From Dinoroseobacter sp. (GTDB taxonomy: Bacteria; Pseudomonadota; Alphaproteobacteria; Rhodobacterales; Rhodobacteraceae), in contig JASJAW010000009.1 of NCBI GenBank assembly GCA_030066795.1, forward strand, positions 1 to 64,000: 64,000 bases of DNA, read 5' to 3'. The translations under genes and the position numbers were made by a program. Below, piece after piece: positions 16,363 to 23,749 of this stretch; positions within the stretch are counted from its first letter, which is position 1; every line of letters starts with the position of its first letter. Under the pieces are notes generated by a model that made no database searches, was not told where the DNA came from, and worked only from the letters and a program-made list of their open reading frames with translations.

Positions 16363-17586
16363 ATGCCCACTGAAAGACTGACCTTTACCGGCCATAGCGG
16401 CGATACGCTCGCGGCGAGGTTGGACCTGCCAGATGGACCGCATCTGGCCACAGCGCTTTTCGCGCATTGTTTCACCTGTTCGAAAGATATTCCCGCCGCA
16501 CGGCGCATCGCAGCGCGCCTGTCCGCGATGGGCATTGCCGTTCTACGCTTCGATTTTACCGGTCTTGGTCATTCCGGCGGCGAGTTTCGCAACACGACTT
16601 TTTCCTCCAACGTCGCGGACCTGAAACTGGCGGCGGACGCTCTCGCGGCACGCAACATGGAGCCCACGTTGCTGATCGGCCATTCTCTCGGCGGCGCGGC
16701 TGTGCTCAAAGCGGCAGGCCAGATATCCGGGATCAAGGCCGTGACCACCATCGGCGCGCCCTTCGATCCGGAACACGTAACCCATAACTTCGGCGACAAG
16801 ATCTGCGAGATCGCCGAAACCGGCGAAGCCGAGGTCTCGCTCGGCGGACGGCCCTTCCGTATCCGCAAGAGTTTTCTAGAAGACGTCGCGGCGGAGAAAC
16901 TCGCGCCAGAAATTAACGCGCTCAAGGCCGCCCTGCTGGTGCTGCATGCCCCTTTGGACGATACCGTCGGAATCGAGAACGCAACTCAGATTTTTCTGGC
17001 CGCAAAGCACCCCAAGAGCTTCGTCACGCTGGACAGCGCCGACCATCTTGTGACGGCTCCGGAGGATGCCGACTACGCCGCTGAGGTGATCGCAGCCTGG
17101 GCAGGCCGATATCTGGACCTGCGCCCGCCTGCGCCGCCCCCCGGCGCTCCTGAAGGCGTTACCCGCGTGGCCGAAGCCGATCCGAACGGATTCTTGCAAG
17201 ACGTCAACGCCGGCCCGCACCACCATGTAAATGCTGATGAACCGCTGGCCTATGGAGGCACCAATCGCGGCATGAGCCCCTATCAGCTTATGGCCGCAGG
17301 TCTCGGCGCCTGCACCTCGATGACCCTGCGCATGTACGCCCGTCAGAAAGGCTGGCCGCTTGCCCATGTCGCGGTCGACGTGCTGCACGATAAGGTTCAT
17401 GCGCAAGATGCCAAGTCGGCACTCGATCGGATTGACCGTTTTATCCGGCGCATCCGGCTAGAGGGTGACCTCGACGATCAGCAGCGCGACCGACTGATGG
17501 AAATCGCCGATAAGTGCCCGGTGCACCGCACATTGGAAGCAGGCGCGAGGATCGAAACCGAATTGATGATCGAAGAGCCCGCCTGA
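16363..17586 (+). CDS. Alpha/beta hydrolase-OsmC fusion protein
   Basis: This 407-residue protein joins two domains. Residues 1 to about 250 are an alpha/beta hydrolase with nucleophile elbow GHSLGGAAVLKAAG and LVLHAPLDDTVG. About 275 to 405 is an OsmC/Ohr-type domain with GGTNRGMSPYQLMAAGLGACTSMTL and DKCPVHRTLE, where the two peroxidase cysteines are in GACTS and KCPVH. OsmC proteins reduce organic hydroperoxides. The fusion is a known family arrangement, though the hydrolase substrate is unknown. I chose ATG 16363 because the frame upstream lacks conservation-like features. Confidence 0.9.
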   Translation: MPTERLTFTGHSGDTLAARLDLPDGPHLATALFAHCFTCSKDIPAARRIAARLSAMGIAVLRFDFTGLGHSGGEFRNTTFSSNVADLKLAADALAARNMEPTLLIGHSLGGAAVLKAAGQISGIKAVTTIGAPFDPEHVTHNFGDKICEIAETGEAEVSLGGRPFRIRKSFLEDVAAEKLAPEINALKAALLVLHAPLDDTVGIENATQIFLAAKHPKSFVTLDSADHLVTAPEDADYAAEVIAAWAGRYLDLRPPAPPPGAPEGVTRVAEADPNGFLQDVNAGPHHHVNADEPLAYGGTNRGMSPYQLMAAGLGACTSMTLRMYARQKGWPLAHVAVDVLHDKVHAQDAKSALDRIDRFIRRIRLEGDLDDQQRDRLMEIADKCPVHRTLEAGARIETELMIEEPA

Positions 17587-17649
17587 GTTTCTTCTTTGCC
17601 GAAATACTCAGGAGGTGAATGGCGCAATGGGCCAGAGGGGGCAGCGCCG

Positions 17650-18063
17650 CTACCCCCGCCGATATTCTGTGACCATCCGGTAATCTTTACGTGGCCCGTG
17701 CACGTCCCAGACTACTCGCCAAGTCGGCCACTTCCGAAAATCATAGGCCACGTCATAGCGGTCAGGCGCACAATCATGCCCGGCGCTTGGCTGCGCGTTC
17801 AGCGCGAAGATGTGAAACGGGCGGCCATCCTCAAAGAACACCTCGATTTGCCCCGCAGCCGTGCGCCAGAGATAGCGGCGGGTGGCGGCAAAGCTTTGCC
17901 CGCCTGCCGATAACTGGCCGGTTTCACTGTAAGTCAGTCCATCTGCTGTGCGCGCAAAGTCCGCAGTCCCTTCGAACCGCCCTTCCGGGCCGCGCCGGTC
18001 CTCGATCCGCCGCGTTACATGCCAGCGCCCTTCAAAATCGGCCAGTCCCTGAGGAAGCCCCAT
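17650..18063 (-). CDS. DUF6314 family protein
   Basis: This 137-residue protein has the FEGRWHVTRRIED opening, RYLWR, VFFEDGRPFHIF and the closing WRVVWDVHGPRKDYRMVTEY of the DUF6314 family, a small lipocalin-like beta-barrel group of unknown function common in Rhodobacterales. I used ATG 18063 (MGLPQGLADFEG), because the longer frame to 18132 has a low-complexity Arg-rich extension that overlaps the purB leader. It is divergent from purB. Confidence 0.82.
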   Translation of the reverse strand: MGLPQGLADFEGRWHVTRRIEDRRGPEGRFEGTADFARTADGLTYSETGQLSAGGQSFAATRRYLWRTAAGQIEVFFEDGRPFHIFALNAQPSAGHDCAPDRYDVAYDFRKWPTWRVVWDVHGPRKDYRMVTEYRRG

Positions 18064-18142
18064 GCGACGCCTCCTTCTCTTGCCGCGCCTTGCCCCCTGT
18101 CCTACAAGCCGCGCAAAACGCTCACAAGCCAAAGGCCTGCCG

Positions 18143-19450
18143 ATGATCCCCCGCTACTCCCGTCCCGACATGGTGTCCATCTGGTCGCCAGAGACCAAAT
18201 TCCGCATCTGGTTCGAGATCGAGGCGCATGCTTGCGATGCGATGGCCGAGTTGGGTGTGATCCCGAAAGAAAACGCCGAAGCCGTCTGGAAGGCAAAAGA
18301 TGTGGAGTTCGACGTGGCGCGCATCGACGAGATCGAGGCCGTGACCAAACACGATGTGATCGCCTTCCTGACCCATCTGGCCGAACATGTGGGTTCCGAA
18401 GAGGCGAGGTTCGTGCATCAGGGCATGACCTCCTCAGATGTGCTCGACACCTGTTTCAACGTCCAGCTGACCCGCGCCGCTGATCTCCTGATCAATGATC
18501 TGGAAGACTTGCTCACCGCCCTGAAACGCCGTGCGATCGAACACAAGAACACGGTGCGTATCGGCCGCTCCCACGGTATCCACGCGGAGCCCACGACCAT
18601 GGGCCTTACCTTCGCACGGTTCTATGCTGAGATGGATCGCAACCTCAGCCGGATGCGAGACGCGAGGGCGGAAATCGCCACGGGCGCGATCTCCGGCGCG
18701 GTCGGCACTTTCGCAAATATCGACCCCGCGGTGGAAGAACATGTCTGTGACCAACTTGGGCTCGTACCGGAACCGATCAGCACACAGGTTATTCCACGCG
18801 ACCGTCACGCGGCATTCTTCGCAACACTCGGGGTTATCGCGTCATCTATTGAGAACATCGCAGTCGAGATCCGGCATATGCAACGCACAGAAGTCCTCGA
18901 AGGTGCAGAATTCTTCTCCATGGGGCAAAAAGGCTCGTCCGCGATGCCTCACAAGAAAAACCCGGTACTCACGGAAAACCTGACCGGGCTCGCGCGTCTG
19001 GTGCGCTCGGCCGTCATTCCGGCAATGGAGAATGTCGCGCTCTGGCACGAGCGCGATATCTCGCATTCCTCGGTGGAGCGTATGATTGGTCCGGACGCGA
19101 CCGTCACTTTGGATTTTGCGCTGGCGCGCCTGACCTCCGTCGTCGACAAGATGCTGATCTTCCCCGAGAACATGCTGGAAAATATGAACAAGTTCCCGGG
19201 CCTCGTCATGAGCCAGCGCGTTCTTCTGGCGCTCACCCAAGCCGGTGTCAGCCGCGAAGACGCCTATGTATATGTCCAGCGTAACGCGCTGAAAGTCTGG
19301 GAGCACCGGACCGACTTCAAGGAAGAGTTGCTGGCAGACCCGGAGGTCACCGCCGCGCTGAGCCGGGAGGAGATCGAAGAGAAGTTCGACCTTGGCTATC
19401 ACACCAAGCATGTCGATACGATTTTTGCCCGTGTTTTCGGCACAGAATAA
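18143..19450 (+). CDS. purB: Adenylosuccinate lyase
   Basis: This 435-residue enzyme acts twice in purine synthesis, splitting SAICAR and adenylosuccinate with release of fumarate. It shows the superfamily features MVSIWSPETKFRIW near the start, TSSDVLDTCFNVQ with the catalytic-region His nearby, RSHGIHAEPTTMG, and the signature SSAMPHKKNP near residue 270. I chose ATG 18143 (MIPRYSRPDM), the family start, rather than the upstream ATG 18062, which adds an Arg- and Leu-rich leader. A short secreted-protein gene follows about 95 bp downstream. Confidence 0.96.
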   Translation: MIPRYSRPDMVSIWSPETKFRIWFEIEAHACDAMAELGVIPKENAEAVWKAKDVEFDVARIDEIEAVTKHDVIAFLTHLAEHVGSEEARFVHQGMTSSDVLDTCFNVQLTRAADLLINDLEDLLTALKRRAIEHKNTVRIGRSHGIHAEPTTMGLTFARFYAEMDRNLSRMRDARAEIATGAISGAVGTFANIDPAVEEHVCDQLGLVPEPISTQVIPRDRHAAFFATLGVIASSIENIAVEIRHMQRTEVLEGAEFFSMGQKGSSAMPHKKNPVLTENLTGLARLVRSAVIPAMENVALWHERDISHSSVERMIGPDATVTLDFALARLTSVVDKMLIFPENMLENMNKFPGLVMSQRVLLALTQAGVSREDAYVYVQRNALKVWEHRTDFKEELLADPEVTAALSREEIEEKFDLGYHTKHVDTIFARVFGTE

Positions 19451-19545
19451 GGAAAAAGAACCTCCTGAAATCCATATCTGCGAAAAAGCTTTGCCTTCCG
19501 GAAAGTCGTGCTAATCTTTCCGGTACACACAATAGGGAGAAGACA

Positions 19546-19710
19546 ATGCGCATTGCAGCTATTGCGACTGTATTGACGTTGACCCTGGCTCCGGGTCTGG
19601 CCTTGGCCGAGTGCAACTGGGGCAAAATGGACCAGCATGCTTCCGTGACATGCGCGGACGGCAAAACCTGGGACGCAACAGCACAGGCTTGCGTCGACAC
19701 CATGAGCTGA
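19546..19710 (+). CDS. Small secreted protein with a C-x4-KTWDx5-CVD motif
   Basis: This 54-residue protein begins with a clear signal peptide (MRIAAIATVLTLTLAPGLALA, cut after ALA) and leaves a mature peptide of about 33 residues with three cysteines. The segment CADGKTWDATAQACVD closely parallels CSGAKVWDSKTRSCVD in the next gene, so the two share a small Cys/Trp module. GGGAGA precedes the ATG by a suitable distance and a terminator follows. I know no function for it. Export to the periplasm is the only safe statement. Confidence 0.8.
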   Translation: MRIAAIATVLTLTLAPGLALAECNWGKMDQHASVTCADGKTWDATAQACVDTMS

Positions 19711-19755
19711 GCGTCACTGCTCAAGTAGTTGTTTTTCGAATTTCACAACTTCGTC

Positions 19756-19787
19756 ACGGCCTGCGCTCGCGCGGGCCGTTTCCTTTT
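19756..19787 (+). terminator. Rho-independent terminator
   Basis: ACGGCCTGCG and CGCGGGCCGT pair (one G-T pair) around a CTCG loop at 19756-19779, followed by TTTCCTTTT. It ends the small secreted protein transcript. Confidence 0.8.
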
Positions 19788-19839
19788 ACAGGAGCACTTC
19801 TAAGTCTGCGGGTAGTATTCGTCTGGCCGGAGCGAACCC

Positions 19840-20373
19840 ATGCGCATTTTCTTTTTGACGACAGCGTTGATCGCCCCCGCGATTGCATTTGCAGCCGGTG
19901 GCGGGTCCACTACGCCCCCAAAACCCACCGAGACAACAACCAATTGCTCCGGTGCAAAGGTCTGGGACAGCAAAACGCGCAGCTGTGTTGACAGCCGTGA
20001 AAGCAGCCTGAGCGATCAGGACCGCTACGACGCGGTGCGGGAACTGGCCTATGCCGGCGCTTATGACCGCGCTGAGGAGGTACTGGCCACTTTTGAAATG
20101 TCCGAGTCGAGTGGCGCTTTGACCTATGCAGGTTTCATCGCACGCAAGAGAGGGGATTTGGTGTCTGCTTTTGTGTACTACGCGCGCGCGCTCGATGTTG
20201 ATCCGGACAATATCCTCGCACGCTCGTACATGGGCCAGGGTTATGTCGCTCAGGGGGACCTTGCAGCAGCCCGTGACCAGCTTCAGGAAATCCGGGCGCG
20301 CGGGGGCCGGGAAACCTGGGCCGAGTTCGCTCTCGAGACTGCCATTCGCACAGGTCGGGGTTACTCTTACTGA
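19840..20373 (+). CDS. Secreted TPR-like protein with the same Cys/Trp module
   Basis: This 177-residue protein has a signal peptide (MRIFFLTTALIAPAIAFA), then a Thr/Pro-rich linker and CSGAKVWDSKTRSCVD at about residues 36-51. From about residue 60 it has two or three helical TPR-type repeats (RELAYAGAYDRAEEVLATF, GDLVSAFVYYARALDVDPDN, GQGYVAQGDLAAARDQL). TPR repeats act in protein-protein contact. The Cys/Trp module is shared with the 54-residue neighbour upstream, suggesting a common partner or a disulfide-stabilised knob in the periplasm. Function unknown. Confidence 0.82.
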   Translation: MRIFFLTTALIAPAIAFAAGGGSTTPPKPTETTTNCSGAKVWDSKTRSCVDSRESSLSDQDRYDAVRELAYAGAYDRAEEVLATFEMSESSGALTYAGFIARKRGDLVSAFVYYARALDVDPDNILARSYMGQGYVAQGDLAAARDQLQEIRARGGRETWAEFALETAIRTGRGYSY

Positions 20374-20441
20374 GTCAAATCGCGCCCCGGGTAACCAGAC
20401 CTTAAATTCGATCTGGCACATCCCATCGCGACACTGAGTAT

Positions 20442-21491
20442 GTGGAGTTCTGGGACTTGACTGCCCCTGCAAATCCGGTTGCCGCGGAACCTGTTGTGCA
20501 GGCGCTGAGTCCGCGCCAGAAAGCGGCCGTGATCCTGCGCGTTTTGGTCGAAGATGGCGAAACTCCTGACCTGACCGCAATGACACCGGGCCAGCAGGCC
20601 CTGCTGACCGAGGAAATGGCGCGACTGAAGCCGATCTCTCGCGCCACACTCGAAGCTGTAATCACTGAATATCTGACAGCTATGGACGATGCAGGGCTTT
20701 CGGTCTCCCAAGGTCTTGCCGCTGCTCTAAACCAGCTTTCGGGACATATCTCCGCAGAGGTGGAGGAAGAGTTGCGTTTACGCGCAGGGCTTGGGGAAGT
20801 GCTGGGAGTTTGGGACAGACTGGCGGCCCTGCCGGCGGACACGATCCTGAAACTGATCGATGGCGAAAGCCCGGAAGTATGCGCGGTCGTACTATCGAAA
20901 ATTAAGGTCGCGATCGCGGCAGAGATCCTTGGCCTGATGCCAGGCCCCCGTGCCCGTCGGATCACGTTTGCAGTATGCCAAACCGAACAGATTGCGCCTC
21001 CGATAGTAGAACGTATTGGGGAAATGTTAGTGGACCGCTTGGAGGCGATCCCACCCCGCGCCTTTACCCGCAGCCCGGATGCGCGGTTGGGCGATATCCT
21101 GAACTCCTCGACCCCCGACACGCGCGAAGATGTGCTGCTGGGCCTGGAGGAAAACGACGAAGGCTTCGCGAGTGCGGTACGCAGGGCCATCTTCACGTTC
21201 GCGCATATTCCAGCTCGCCTCGTTGCGCGCGACGTCCCCGCCCTGCTCAAGGAGGTTGACGGCGATATCCTTGTACGTGCACTCAAAGCCGCTGAGACGC
21301 GCGAACCAGAAACCGCGAACTTCCTGCTCGACAATATGTCCAAGCGCATGGCTGAGCAGTTGCGTGCGGCAATGGCCGAAATCGACGACGTGCCCGAGAA
21401 AGACGGGGATGCCGCCATGACTGAGGTCGTGCGAGCGGTCCGAAAGCTGGAGGTGGAGGGCACGATTATGCTGACCCCTCAGGAGGACTAA
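20442..21491 (+). CDS. Orphan FliG-like protein
   Basis: This 349-residue protein resembles flagellar motor switch protein FliG. The N-terminal part has SPRQKAAVILRVL as in FliG. The middle has ESPEVCAVVLSKI where FliG has its EHPQ segment, so two of the four key residues differ. The C-terminal domain shows FTFAHIPARLVARDVPALLKEVD, ALKAAE and NMSKRMAEQLRAAM, closely following the motor-facing domain. It starts with GTG 20442. No other flagellar gene is in the window, so it may be a divergent or repurposed FliG rather than the motor component. Confidence 0.78.
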   Translation: MEFWDLTAPANPVAAEPVVQALSPRQKAAVILRVLVEDGETPDLTAMTPGQQALLTEEMARLKPISRATLEAVITEYLTAMDDAGLSVSQGLAAALNQLSGHISAEVEEELRLRAGLGEVLGVWDRLAALPADTILKLIDGESPEVCAVVLSKIKVAIAAEILGLMPGPRARRITFAVCQTEQIAPPIVERIGEMLVDRLEAIPPRAFTRSPDARLGDILNSSTPDTREDVLLGLEENDEGFASAVRRAIFTFAHIPARLVARDVPALLKEVDGDILVRALKAAETREPETANFLLDNMSKRMAEQLRAAMAEIDDVPEKDGDAAMTEVVRAVRKLEVEGTIMLTPQED

Positions 21492-21537
21492 CATGCAACT
21501 CCCTTGCGTCGCGTCGCTGGGCGGATAGGCTGGATGC

Positions 21538-21909
21538 ATGTCTACCGAAGACCAGAACGACCCGACCCGCCCGCCGAAAGCGTGGTTTGACATGGGAGGC
21601 GACCTTGCCGGCGCTGTTGTGCCTGAAGAGCACGATTACGCCTTGTGGGAAAAACGCGTGGACGCGTTGGTCATGCTGTCTCAGAAGAAAGGGTTTTTCA
21701 CGGTCGACGGGCTGCGACGGGCTTTAGAAGATATGGGCCCCGATGCCTTTGAACGCCTCAGTTATTACGAGCGGTGGGTGGCTGCGTTGCGCCGCAATCT
21801 GGTCGAAGCTGGTGTTTTGACGCCTGAAGAGTTGGCGACGCGCATGGAAGAGATCCGCGCGCGCGGGGCAACTTATGGCGATGTGAGCGCGGGGGCGACA
21901 GATGGCTGA
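21538..21909 (+). CDS. Nitrile hydratase beta-subunit N-terminal part (split subunit / accessory type)
   Basis: This 123-residue protein corresponds to the N-terminal half of a nitrile hydratase beta subunit, with KAWFDMGGDLAG, HDYALWEKRVDALV, RLSYYERWVAALRRNLVEAGVL and TPEELATRMEEI. It ends there, and the missing C-terminal barrel is encoded by the next gene, which overlaps by 8 bp. The split is the same as in thiocyanate hydrolase and some three-subunit nitrile hydratases. Some databases name this type an accessory protein. Confidence 0.82.
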   Translation: MSTEDQNDPTRPPKAWFDMGGDLAGAVVPEEHDYALWEKRVDALVMLSQKKGFFTVDGLRRALEDMGPDAFERLSYYERWVAALRRNLVEAGVLTPEELATRMEEIRARGATYGDVSAGATDG

Positions 21910-22165
21910 CCGTGTGCGCGTCAAAAGCTGGATGCCACCGGGCCATATCCGGACCCCAGCTTATTTACGCGGAAAGACTGGTGAGATCGAAAGACGCCTA
22001 CCAGCGTTCCCAAATCCGGAGCTTCTGGCTTACCACCTACCCGCGCCGGACATACCTCTGCTTCGGGTTCGCTTTACCATGGAAGAGGTGTGGGGCGCGG
22101 ACGCAGAACGGCCCGAAGACGTCATTGAAGCTGAGATATTCGCCCACTGGTTGGAACCTGCCTGA
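21902..22165 (+). CDS. Nitrile hydratase beta-subunit C-terminal (SH3-like) part
   Basis: This 87-residue protein matches the C-terminal SH3-like barrel of nitrile hydratase beta subunits: DRVRVKSWMPPGHIRTPAYLRGKTG, then LLRVRFTMEEVWG and an acidic DVIEAEIFAHWLEP tail. The RTPAYLRGK stretch includes an Arg that in the family contacts the metal-bearing loop of alpha. It overlaps the upstream gene by 8 bp and is followed after 16 bp by the alpha subunit, forming one transcription unit. Confidence 0.85.
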   Translation: MADRVRVKSWMPPGHIRTPAYLRGKTGEIERRLPAFPNPELLAYHLPAPDIPLLRVRFTMEEVWGADAERPEDVIEAEIFAHWLEPA

Positions 22166-22181
22166 GAGAAGGATCAGCGCA

Positions 22182-22790
22182 ATGCCCCATGACCATGCGC
22201 CCCATCCGTATCGCCCTGATCAGGATGGACCACTGACCGAAGCACAAGTCACAGAAATTGCCATTCGTGAGTTGTTGATCGAGAAGGGCATCACAACCGC
22301 ATCCGAAGTGACGGCCGAAGTCGAAGCCATGGATGCCCGCAGCCCCGCGCAAGGAGCCCGCGTGATAGCGCGCGCCTGGACCGACGCTGATTTCAAGGCA
22401 CGTCTGCTGGCCGACGGCACCGCCGCTTGCGAAGAGCTTGGGATAGAAATGGGCACGCTTAAACTGGTCGCTTTAGAGAATACTGAGACCACCCACAATG
22501 TCATCGTGTGTACCCTGTGTTCCTGCTATCCGCGCAATTTGCTGGGGCTACCACCGGACTGGTATAAGTCCCGCGCTTACCGCTCGCGCACGGTGAAAGA
22601 GCCGCGTGCGGTGCTGCGCGAGTTTGGGACGAGGCTGCCCGATAAGATGGCCGTGCGGGTTCACGATTCGACAGCGGATATGCGGTATCTGGTGATTCCC
22701 TCACGACCGGAAGGAAGCGACACGCTCACTGAGGACGCTCTTGCGGCCCTTGTGACGCGCGATGGAATGATCGGGGTGACCCAGCTTTAG
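22182..22790 (+). CDS. Nitrile hydratase alpha subunit, cobalt type (or thiocyanate hydrolase gamma-like)
   Basis: This 202-residue metal subunit has the claw motif C110-T-L-C113-S-C115 followed by YPRNLLGLPPDWYK. In this family CTLCSC (Thr) goes with Co(III) and CSLCSC with Fe(III), so cobalt is expected. The central cysteines are normally oxidised to sulfinic and sulfenic acids. The enzyme would hydrate nitriles to amides, but with the beta subunit in two pieces the gene set also fits thiocyanate hydrolase. ATG 22182 follows GAGAAGGA. No amidase or dedicated cobalt activator is adjacent. Confidence 0.88.
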   Translation: MPHDHAPHPYRPDQDGPLTEAQVTEIAIRELLIEKGITTASEVTAEVEAMDARSPAQGARVIARAWTDADFKARLLADGTAACEELGIEMGTLKLVALENTETTHNVIVCTLCSCYPRNLLGLPPDWYKSRAYRSRTVKEPRAVLREFGTRLPDKMAVRVHDSTADMRYLVIPSRPEGSDTLTEDALAALVTRDGMIGVTQL

Positions 22791-22792
22791 CT

Positions 22793-23500
22793 TCAACGGA
22801 CGCGCGCGGCACCAACAACGGGCCCCATCCCCGCCTTTTGGACCAGCACAGCCGCTTTGTCGCCATTGGGAGCTTTGTGACGCATCGATGTTGGGCCAGA
22901 GCCGTCCCATTCGCCAAGGTCGACAAATTCTTTGACAGTGTTGGTGTAGTGGACGGTCTTTCCGGCGTTCTCACCACGCTTGATCGCCACGGACTCGCCA
23001 TTGGAGTAGCCGACAAGGCTAACCTGATAGCTGCCGGTATCCCGTTTGGGCACAAGCGTAATCACAACGTCGCCACCATTGCTGCGCGCCGTGACAGAAA
23101 TCTCGTCCGGGGCTGCGCGGTGCTTTTGGATCACATTGGCCACGTCCATCGGCTTGTACCCCACAACGTGATCGATCCCGCCAATCACCATCTGTGGCGT
23201 AAATACGCTGCGATGCCCGGCTGCGCGCCCATAGTCCTTCTGCCGTTTCGAGTAGGCGGGATCGGCAAAAATGTCTTTCCAGCCTATGTAATCCCAGTAA
23301 TCTACATGCAGCGCCAGAGCGATCACATCGTCATACTCACTCGAAATCTTCTTCAGCAGCGCGTCTGCCGGAGGACACGAGGAACATCCCTGCGAAGTAT
23401 AAAGTTCCACCACAACGAGTTTGTCCTCCGCCATGGCGGGGGCAGACAGGCCTAGCGCGGATGCAGCGAGCATCCCTAGAGAGAAAATGAGTGGGCGCAT
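22793..23500 (-). CDS. DUF1223 thioredoxin-fold secreted protein
   Basis: This 235-residue protein has a signal peptide (LGMLAASALGLSAPAMA) and the DUF1223 opening VVELYTSQGCSSCPPADALL, a thioredoxin-like CxxC arrangement, followed by LHVDYWDYIGWKD and RSVFTPQMVIGG. A periplasmic redox role is plausible from the fold but unproven. It is convergent with the nitrile hydratase operon, with 2 bp between the stops, and divergent from acnA. Confidence 0.87.
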   Translation of the reverse strand: MRPLIFSLGMLAASALGLSAPAMAEDKLVVVELYTSQGCSSCPPADALLKKISSEYDDVIALALHVDYWDYIGWKDIFADPAYSKRQKDYGRAAGHRSVFTPQMVIGGIDHVVGYKPMDVANVIQKHRAAPDEISVTARSNGGDVVITLVPKRDTGSYQVSLVGYSNGESVAIKRGENAGKTVHYTNTVKEFVDLGEWDGSGPTSMRHKAPNGDKAAVLVQKAGMGPVVGAARVR

Positions 23501-23635
23501 GAGTTACCTTCTTCCCAGTCCTTCCTAGGTAGTCCTTTCCCGGAAGGATAACCAATCAACGAATTGCGAGAATTCGTAAGAACACATAGCCGTGATGCTT
23601 TCATTCGCACTGTTCACGCATGGACAACGAAGATT

Positions 23636-23653
23636 TGTATGCCGCGGCATACA
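23636..23653. promoter_or_regulatory. Perfect 18-bp palindrome upstream of acnA
   Basis: TGTATGCCGCGGCATACA reads the same on both strands. It lies about 27 bp upstream of the candidate acnA -35 element and about 135 bp from the DUF1223 start, a suitable operator position for a dimeric regulator of either gene. Confidence 0.5.
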
Positions 23654-23679
23654 TCTTATATAGCTGTGTAGCATCACTC

Positions 23680-23709
23680 TTGATCGCCGGGTCGGCGCGG
23701 GTTTATAGC
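23680..23709 (+). promoter_or_regulatory. Candidate acnA promoter
   Basis: TTGATC at 23680-23685 and TATAGC at 23704-23709 with an 18-bp spacer would start transcription near 23716, giving a leader of about 34 bases before ATG 23750. Each hexamer matches the sigma-70 consensus at four positions. Confidence 0.35.
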
Positions 23710-23749
23710 GCGACAAGCGATACCCTTTAGCCAGATAGGGAGCCATCTC

